Positions 6,892 through 11,737 of a stretch of 11,737 bases of DNA are shown one piece after another. The DNA is taken from assembly GCA_029261305.1 (NCBI GenBank), contig JAJDBO010000203.1:1-11737 (forward strand). The letters are read 5' to 3'. The DNA comes from Nitrospirales bacterium. Lineage in GTDB: Bacteria > Nitrospirota > Nitrospiria > Nitrospirales > UBA8639. Made by a program: the position numbers and the translations under genes. Within the stretch, counting starts at the first letter, position 1, and each line of letters begins with the position of its first letter. Under the pieces are notes generated by a model. That model had not been told where the DNA came from, searched no databases, and saw only the letters and a list, made by a program, of their open reading frames with translations.

Positions 6892-7845
6892 TTACGTAGC
6901 CTGAGGTTTAGGATGATTCGAAAAATTATGAGGAGCCCCGCGTAATGTGGATTGTTCAAACCGCTGGCCGTTGATATCCACTTTCCAATGCCAGTTTTCT
7001 CCATTCCCGGTCGAAGAAACTTCAGCAAGAATACGATTACCTCGATCCACGGTTACGGGTTTCTCTAGTGGGAAGAACGCCAACCCCCAATGCGAGGCTT
7101 TGTCAGTGGGACCATTTGATATTCGCAAGCCAGGCAATAGTTCAGCATTGAACCACCCGGCAAAACCATGACAACGCCCACGACGCGAAGCATAGACCGA
7201 AATTTTTGTGTCGACTTCCGCAAGTTTGGTCTCTGCAAACACGATAGGTTCGACTCGGGTAGGTTCCGCCAAAAAAGTGCCTTCGTGCAATTTCAATGGG
7301 TGAAAATTATTCACCGTCAGTTCTCTGATAGGAGAGAAATCAAACCCCTGACACCCGTTAACCCAAAAATCAACCACATGTTCATAAAACTGTGGCATCT
7401 CTACCGGAACAAGAAACAGCTCCAAACTATGGGGAATCATCTTTCCGCCTGGTTTAAGAAAGCGGTCGCGTGCATCAGTAAGTGAACCCAAAATACCTTC
7501 CTCAAATCCAAATGTTCCCATCGTCTCCGTCACAATCACATCCGCTTTTTCAGGCAATTCAACATTGAAGGAGACATCATTGAAAAAAGTAATTTTATCT
7601 TTGTAGCCATTCTTCTCAGCAACGAGCTTGGCCATCTCGATCACAGCCTCACTCTCGATAGCGTACACATGCTTCGCCCCCGCACGCCGAGCCAATAACG
7701 AAAGAATCCCCGACCCACAACCCAAATCCACAACCACATCCCCGGCCTTTACGACTCTGGAGATCGCCTGGCCATAAGCACCAGTCCGTACATCATCCAC
7801 AAGCATGGACAAATGGTAATTAATAAAATCTGTATACTTAGTCAT
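6892..7845 (-). CDS. Protein arginine methyltransferase-like (PRMT-type) SAM-dependent methyltransferase
   Basis: A 317-residue class I methyltransferase with PRMT-specific features. The N-terminal helix INYHLSMLVDDVRTGAYGQAI (in part 8-28) matches the PRMT pattern H..ML.D..R...Y..AI. Motif I is VVDLGCGSGILSLLARRAGA (38-57), and YAIE (61-64) carries the acidic residue for the SAM ribose. The double-E loop ETMGTFGFEE retains both glutamates expected to hold the guanidinium group (E107 and E116). The THW loop appears as SHWGLAFF (251-258) with His and Trp conserved. The C-terminal part is beta-rich, as in the PRMT barrel. The inferred role is methylation of arginine in protein, or a similar small guanidino substrate, in the cytoplasm. 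Such enzymes are common in eukaryotes and much rarer in bacteria. No clear ribosome site precedes the ATG at 7845, so translation may be leaderless or weak. The cupin gene follows on the same strand. Confidence 0.85.
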   Translation of the reverse strand: MTKYTDFINYHLSMLVDDVRTGAYGQAISRVVKAGDVVVDLGCGSGILSLLARRAGAKHVYAIESEAVIEMAKLVAEKNGYKDKITFFNDVSFNVELPEKADVIVTETMGTFGFEEGILGSLTDARDRFLKPGGKMIPHSLELFLVPVEMPQFYEHVVDFWVNGCQGFDFSPIRELTVNNFHPLKLHEGTFLAEPTRVEPIVFAETKLAEVDTKISVYASRRGRCHGFAGWFNAELLPGLRISNGPTDKASHWGLAFFPLEKPVTVDRGNRILAEVSSTGNGENWHWKVDINGQRFEQSTLRGAPHNFSNHPKPQAT

Positions 7846-8034
7846 AATTTATTAAAACAAGGCAAAATAAAATTTCCAGAATAAATGCTGTGCATCCAAG
7901 CCTACCGCCTGGTTGAGCGAGAAAACAAGTTACGCTGCCTATAGCTAAGCGTCTGGCACAGACAATCAGCTTGGCCTTCCCCTGGTTTCAGGTAAACAGC
8001 AAATAAAAAAGGTCCCGCCGCATGCAACGGAGTA
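7846..8034. mobile_element. Right flank of the IS200/IS605 remnant
   Basis: Non-coding sequence between the reconstructed transposase stop and the PRMT-like gene start. It contains the hairpin at 7943-7971. The exact IS boundary cannot be placed because IS200/IS605 elements make no target duplication or terminal inverted repeats. The MTase promoter must lie here or inside the IS. Confidence 0.4.
7943..7971. other. Long hairpin beside the transposase remnant, probable IS end structure
   Basis: AGCTAAGCGTCTG (7943-7955) and CAGACAATCAGCT (7959-7971) pair over 13 positions around a GCA loop, with one C/T mismatch and two possible G/T wobble pairs. It lies about 65 bases beyond the reconstructed transposase stop codon, where IS200/IS605 elements carry the subterminal hairpin of their right end. 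An independent REP-like element is the alternative. Confidence 0.45.
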
Positions 8035-8479
8035 TTAGAAAAGTGCCAACTGATGATTTTTATATAACCTTTTATACTCATCCCATTGTTGTTTGACATA
8101 CTTCCCTATCATAACTTTCATTGCCATGCTTGCCTACTGTGCTTGCCCAACACCCGTCTGTCCATATTTCTCCACCCTATAATTGCTGTTTCACCTGAGA
8201 GGCGCGACGGCATATTTCTCTGGCAGTCAGACTCTTTATGATGGTTACCACTTTCGTCACACTATACCGGGGAACCGCTTGAACCAGAAAATGGACATGG
8301 TTCGTATCTATGCCAATCTCTAAAAATTTCAACTGATACCGTTGCTCGATCTCTAGGCAAACATCTCTCAACACACGGTCGACTGTTGCATCAAATATTG
8401 CACGACGATATTTGGCAGGAAAACCCAGGTGGCACAGCAAAACGGTAACATTATGACTCTTATGAATATACTCGCTCAC
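8035..8479 (-). pseudogene. tnpA: Degraded IS200/IS605-family TnpA transposase
   Basis: The frame opens with GTG at 8479 and encodes 100 residues before TAG at 8179-8177. This part carries FPAKYRRAIF and the HUH nuclease motif in NHVHFLVQ, then SVTKVVTIIKSLTAREI. The family continues ...KQLWGGEFWTDG; here the Trp codon is TAG, and the next codons still read GGEIWTDG and ASTVGKHGNE. One extra base near 8116 then shifts the frame. In the shifted frame the sequence reads GKYVKQQWDEYKRLYKNHQL and ends at TAA 8037-8035. That segment contains the expected catalytic Tyr in KYVKQQ. The undamaged protein would have been about 148 residues, the normal length for single-strand Y1 transposases. A nonsense change plus a frameshift mean no active transposase is made. 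No TnpB or IscB gene accompanies it. Confidence 0.88.
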
Positions 8480-8524
8480 GCAAGTAGTTTACGCCGCAAG
8501 CGGCGAGAAATATACCCGCAAGTG
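8479..8524. mobile_element. Left-end region of the IS200/IS605 remnant with hairpin and CGCAAG repeats
   Basis: Just upstream of the GTG start, CGCCGC (8492-8497) and GCGGCG (8500-8505) form a perfect six-pair stem with an AA loop. CGCAAG occurs three times in this stretch (8479-8484, 8495-8500, 8517-8522). A hairpin near the transposase start is the expected subterminal structure of this IS family, where TnpA binds the hairpin and guide sequences pair with the cleavage site. Confidence 0.5.
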
Positions 8525-8873
8525 ATTTAAAAGGTTTACAATTTGAAATTGAGAGACAACGGGAATTTAGGCAGAACTTTTTCGGAAACTAAGTTTCTCA
8601 TCCAATAAGATACATGAATGTATCCATTCGGATACAATTACCTTTCATTCGTTTACAACTTAATTTCCAATCCCAAATAAAATTGATTTATAACACCTGA
8701 ATATTTCAAGAAATTGTTAAATCATGGTTAATTTCATGGTCTTAAGTTTTTCAGCATGCGTTTTGCATAATAATTAAACAACCAGCATAGCCAGGTTAAA
8801 TCTCATGGACACCGACATGGAGGTCGTTATCCTTTCGACCAAATAACAACTGCCTTCCCTGGGAGCGAAACCC
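8525..8873. other. A/T-rich intergenic region upstream of the PLC-like gene
   Basis: About 350 bases with no convincing gene, visibly richer in A/T than the left half of the window. It contains the triple GATACA repeat (8609-8636) and a TAATAATT stretch (8768-8775) that might hold a -10 box, though no good -35 box is seen. GGAG (8862-8865), eight bases before the ATG at 8874, serves as ribosome site. Confidence 0.55.
8609..8636. promoter_or_regulatory. Operator-like overlapping inverted repeats (GATACA triple)
   Basis: GATACAT (8609-8615) and ATGTATC (8618-8624) form a perfect seven-base inverted repeat around GA. The middle copy also pairs as TGTATCC (8619-8625) with GGATACA (8630-8636) around ATTC. 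Three alternating GATACA half-sites therefore share one centre, as in a binding site for a dimeric regulator or in two mutually exclusive hairpins. It lies about 240 bases upstream of the PLC-like gene. Confidence 0.45.
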
Positions 8874-10898
8874 ATGAAAAATGGCACAAAAAAAAATCAC
8901 CCATTGATGGACCAGCTTGTCGGGTATTTCCAGAATTTTTTGATTTACAAAATAATTTATCCTACTTCAGTTCTACAAATTGGAATATTTTTTTTCTCAT
9001 TACTTTATCTAACCCCGTCCTTTGTATTGGCATTTGACGCATTCGAACATCGATACATTGGGAATGCCGCTTTAAAAAATTTGCAAAACCAGTGGGCCAA
9101 TCCTTCCCCACAACTTGTGCGCGATTGGGAGCTTGCACTAGCAGAATTAGGTATAGATGTTGCTCCCCGTCCCTCTGATACTAGCGGATCACTAAGGACA
9201 GTATTTGATATTTATAGGTCTTTACTTCCATTAGAATTTGGTGACTTGCCTGCCCTAGCGGGAGATCACTCTGAAACCCCTCAAGAATTGCATGAAATAC
9301 TGAAGCTACTCATAGCGGCCAGAGATCCTAACAAAAAGGATGATTTAGCTGATTTAACAAGAGCGAGAATTCCTTTACCTTTACTAAAAAGAAAGCATAC
9401 ATTAAATGGAGAAAGGAATCGCTTTGTGGCTTTGCGTAGACAATGGCAAAACGTATGTGCCTGGATTCTGAGGGACATAAGCGATTCCAGTCTACAATGG
9501 GAGGACCTACCTAGATGTCTAGAAGTCGGTGTATCGTCAAACGATAATGCTCTTTTAACCCAACTCAAGAAGAACTCGGTTTTACATAATCCTTTAAGCC
9601 GAACAGAAGGTTATCAGCCATCACGAACGGAATTAGCTGAGTTCGAACAGCTAATAGGTTACATTTCCTTGGCCTCAGAAAATGAAAGTCATTTCCCACG
9701 ATCATCGTGGAAATGGTTCAGTTGGGCTCATAGAGAAGCCCTTCGCTTTGCAAATACTTATGCCCAAAGAGCCTTAACAACCAATGATAATCTAGCCTAC
9801 CAGGATCTATCATTTGCCATACTATATGAAGGGTTTGCACAGCATTTTTTACATGATTCGTTCGCATCTGGTCATCTAGGAACTCCTTATACGGTTCAGA
9901 AAGAGTTACTCCAACATATTCATGACAGCCTTAACAAGAATGGCATCATTGTACAAATTCCTGGTTTACCAAACTACCTCTGGCCTGACCAAAAGGAGTT
10001 TAAAAACACTTTAATAGAATCCGTGTCCAGGGGTTGGACCGCTTTTGGTGATGGACATTTATTTATTCCCCAAGCAACTTTCCATCGATTCATTGTAGTG
10101 CATTTCGCAACAAAATCGTTACAAGAAGTCTTCGATGCATCTAAGGAAACGACAAAGTCTTCTTTGTGCTTTATGTGCACAGAGTTGATTTTTCCAATTC
10201 CTGTTTTCAATACAGATCCCAGTTCAAAAATATCAGTTTCTGATATCGATCCAGGAGAGCGTCAGTATCAGGGAAAAAGTTTGGCTAGCCCAAGAGATCC
10301 GAACATTAGCGTTTCGCCCCTATATGATGAGGGATGGAGATTATTAGCTGGGATTGGTTTTTTAGGTGGACCCTGGAAAGATGGTGGCAATACCTTTGAT
10401 TTATCGGAAGTTAACGGTTTTTTCGATAATAGAAAAAAATCAAACGTAACCGCTGCCAGCTTGGAGCTTGGCTATCTAAGATCAACAGCCCCAGGAGTCC
10501 CTAATTATTTTGGAATAGGGACCGTTCTCGCTCCGTCTGTAAGAACATCAATTTATCCTTTCTCCATTGGCTATTGGTTCCCTTCAGAAATTACCACTAT
10601 GAGTGGTGGTCTCTTTGGTGGAATCCGTGCAAATTTAGGCCTTCGGATAGATGAAGCTGGATCCTTTTTGAACGCTGGCAATGACGATATTTTTGGAGGA
10701 GAGGCTACTATCGTACTCGACATTGGGTATAGAATCCGTTCCCCTATTAGCATCTTTGGACGCCTAGAGTTGGTAACTGCAAATCTTCGAGGGAGGTTCA
10801 TAGAAGATCTTGTGCTTTCGTTTGATTCCCCATATCAAAATGGTGTCGGGGCGTTTACTTTTGGAATAATCTACGATATTGGTGAGGTTATCATGTAA
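8874..10898 (+). CDS. Exported protein with zinc-phospholipase C/P1 nuclease-like domain and C-terminal beta-barrel-like region
   Basis: A 674-residue protein. A hydrophobic segment (33-53) after a basic, unusually long N-terminus looks like a signal peptide cleaved after VLA at 53, so the mature chain would begin FDAFEHRYIGNAAL. Its His59 near the new N-terminus, GDHS (130-133), WAHREAL with His286, the cluster HFLHDSFASGH (324-334: H324, H327, D328, H334) and GDGH (392-395) match the scattered His/Asp zinc ligands of the all-alpha zinc-dependent phospholipase C/P1 nuclease fold. From about 485 to 674 the sequence switches to Gly-rich alternating strands (AGIGFLGG, LELGYLRS, FGGIRANLGLRI, TFGIIYDIG), like an outer-membrane or autotransporter-type barrel. 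The inferred role is a surface or outer-membrane lipase, nuclease or similar hydrolase; the substrate is unknown. The start is chosen for GGAG at eight bases; Met12 has no ribosome site. A9 (8888-8896) and T8 (8988-8995) tracts lie in the first 125 bases. The gene is more A/T-rich than the left-hand genes and sits between an IS remnant and a pseudogene. Confidence 0.8.
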   Translation: MKNGTKKNHPLMDQLVGYFQNFLIYKIIYPTSVLQIGIFFFSLLYLTPSFVLAFDAFEHRYIGNAALKNLQNQWANPSPQLVRDWELALAELGIDVAPRPSDTSGSLRTVFDIYRSLLPLEFGDLPALAGDHSETPQELHEILKLLIAARDPNKKDDLADLTRARIPLPLLKRKHTLNGERNRFVALRRQWQNVCAWILRDISDSSLQWEDLPRCLEVGVSSNDNALLTQLKKNSVLHNPLSRTEGYQPSRTELAEFEQLIGYISLASENESHFPRSSWKWFSWAHREALRFANTYAQRALTTNDNLAYQDLSFAILYEGFAQHFLHDSFASGHLGTPYTVQKELLQHIHDSLNKNGIIVQIPGLPNYLWPDQKEFKNTLIESVSRGWTAFGDGHLFIPQATFHRFIVVHFATKSLQEVFDASKETTKSSLCFMCTELIFPIPVFNTDPSSKISVSDIDPGERQYQGKSLASPRDPNISVSPLYDEGWRLLAGIGFLGGPWKDGGNTFDLSEVNGFFDNRKKSNVTAASLELGYLRSTAPGVPNYFGIGTVLAPSVRTSIYPFSIGYWFPSEITTMSGGLFGGIRANLGLRIDEAGSFLNAGNDDIFGGEATIVLDIGYRIRSPISIFGRLELVTANLRGRFIEDLVLSFDSPYQNGVGAFTFGIIYDIGEVIM

Positions 10899-10926
10899 TT
10901 TACATTTTAAAATTATTGCGGTCTTT

Positions 10927-11487
10927 TTAGTCAACGTGCATAACTAGCCCTAACTTTTCAATACTCTTAGCTAGTTCAGCATCTGTCGTCAGAATATCCG
11001 GACAAATTCGTATGAGGCCCTCTCTGGCATCGACGATGATCTTGAGTTCTCTTAGCTGCGCAGCAATTGCATCTGCTGATGTATTGGCTATTGCCAGAAA
11101 AGCACCTCGCTTGCCTGGGTGGCCTATGGGCTGAATCTTGTATTCTCCCAGCAGCTCGGTAAGCCTTTCTTGCAGTTTGAGTGAATAGGCTCCTAGCCGC
11201 TCGATTCCAACAGCTAAAGTGAAGATCAATCGGACCTTGGCTTAGTAGTACGGGAGGATTGGTGGGGTTGATTCGAGAAAAGCATTGCCGCCCTCGGCAA
11301 GCTGTGGGGATTCAGGTCGTTGAAATTCAAAAGGTTTGGGTTGGACGAACCAGCCGGTATCAAGCGTCTTCAGGGAACCCGTTAAATGGCTGGGATGCAC
11401 GTATAACCAACAGGCGCCTGGTCCACCTCGTAAATATTTATAGCACCCACCAATGGCGAAGCCGGCACCGGGTATGAAAAGGGGACG
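10927..11487 (-). pseudogene. C-terminal remnant of a kynureninase-like class V aminotransferase
   Basis: On the minus strand one frame from about 11487 down to 10927 encodes the C-terminal half of a PLP enzyme. It includes GFAIGGCYKYLRGGPGACW, whose Lys in CYKYLRGG corresponds to the PLP-binding lysine, then TLDTGWFVQPKPFEFQRPE, AEGGNAFLESTPPILPYY, a TAA stop at 11244-11242, then IFTLAVGIERLGAYSLK, PIGHPGKRGAFLAI and DAREGLIRICPDILTTDAEL. The stop interrupts a continuous homologous sequence, probably a CAA-to-TAA change. The N-terminal half (roughly 200 residues in the family) is missing; upstream of 11487 an in-frame TAA appears and similarity fades. The only apparent start for the last 100 residues is a TTG (11229-11227) inside the conserved domain, so no functional protein is expected. 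Kynureninases hydrolyse kynurenine in tryptophan breakdown; related class V enzymes have other substrates, and the exact parent is uncertain. Confidence 0.82.
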
Positions 11488-11692
11488 TTACCCTTTAATA
11501 GAGATAATCGAATAAGGAGTCGGGAGTCTTTTATTGAGAATTTCACATTTCAGCAAACTTTCCCCTTATTGTCGATTGCTTCGGGATTGAGAATTCCTCA
11601 AAACCTTTTTATGGGCGGAGCAGGCGTGAAGTATTAGCCAATGCAAGACTCGATCCCTCCTATCGACCCCTACTAAAGTTTTGAGAAGAAGA
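11488..11692. other. Non-coding stretch right of the aminotransferase remnant
   Basis: No convincing gene, RNA or strong hairpin. Similarity to the missing N-terminal half of the aminotransferase is not visible, so the deletion end point is probably near 11490. Confidence 0.45.
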
Positions 11693-11737
11693 ATGAATCA
11701 AACATTTCAATCAAACCTGATCTCAATTGTCTCTGAG
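11693..11737 (+). CDS. Possible start of a gene running off the right edge
   Basis: ATG at 11693 opens a frame of 15 codons (MNQTFQSNLISIVSE) that reaches the window edge without a stop. GAGAAG lies about nine bases upstream as a weak ribosome site. Too short to identify; it may be chance. Confidence 0.3.
   Translation, partial: MNQTFQSNLISIVSE

Noticed and set aside
7902..8099. 65-codon minus-strand open frame downstream of the transposase
   Set aside because: It overlaps the decayed end of tnpA in a third frame that matches neither the original nor the shifted transposase frame, and has no recognisable features.
10899..10928. Rho-independent terminator after the PLC-like gene
   Set aside because: There is an ATTTTAAAAT palindrome and a later T-run, but no G/C stem directly before the T-run.
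10927..11229. Independent 100-residue protein starting at TTG 11229
   Set aside because: It starts in the middle of a conserved aminotransferase domain, and the homologous sequence continues upstream of the stop codon, so it is a pseudogene fragment.
11259..11477. 72-codon plus-strand frame
   Set aside because: It is antisense to the aminotransferase remnant, whose minus-strand reading gives clear family motifs.
1..11737. CRISPR array, tRNA or rRNA
   Set aside because: I found no regularly spaced repeats, no tRNA-like TTC loop with a 3' acceptor, and no rRNA-like conserved blocks.

Overview
The window (11.7 kb, about half G+C) looks like chromosomal DNA of a Gram-negative bacterium. It has a lipobox lipoprotein, a protein predicted to end in an outer-membrane-type beta barrel, good AGGAGG-type ribosome binding sites and ordinary bacterial codon use. 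No rRNA, tRNA or marker gene fixes the taxon. A Nitrospira-like bacterium is only a weak impression.

Left part (1-2763, minus strand): a MoxR-family AAA+ ATPase is followed after 49 bp by a large reading frame that runs off the left edge with no stop. That second gene is uncharacterised. Its N-terminus weakly recalls the TraB/DUF5682-like proteins that accompany MoxR and VWA-domain proteins. A divergent promoter region (2764-3002) separates this pair from a plus-strand lipoprotein with a coiled coil, an acidic Ser-rich linker and one C-terminal LysM domain.

Middle part (3703-7845): a 67-residue two-helix membrane protein (minus), a stand-alone contractile tail sheath protein followed after 35 bp by an RluD-type pseudouridine synthase (plus), then a cupin and, upstream of it, a methyltransferase with protein-arginine-methyltransferase signatures (both minus). 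The sheath has no tube, baseplate or spike gene next to it in the window.

Right part (7846-11737) looks accessory and partly decayed. It holds an IS200/IS605-type transposase gene broken by a nonsense codon and a frameshift, with hairpins on both sides. Next comes an A/T-rich stretch with an operator-like triple GATACA repeat. It leads into a 674-residue exported protein that combines a zinc-phospholipase C/P1-nuclease-like histidine pattern with a C-terminal beta-barrel-like region. After it lies the C-terminal remnant of a kynureninase-like class V aminotransferase, disrupted by a stop codon, and at the very edge the possible start of another gene.

Points most worth following: the MoxR plus unknown-protein pair, the bacterial PRMT-like enzyme with intact catalytic loops, the PLC-like/barrel protein with homopolymer tracts at its 5' end, and the orphan sheath.
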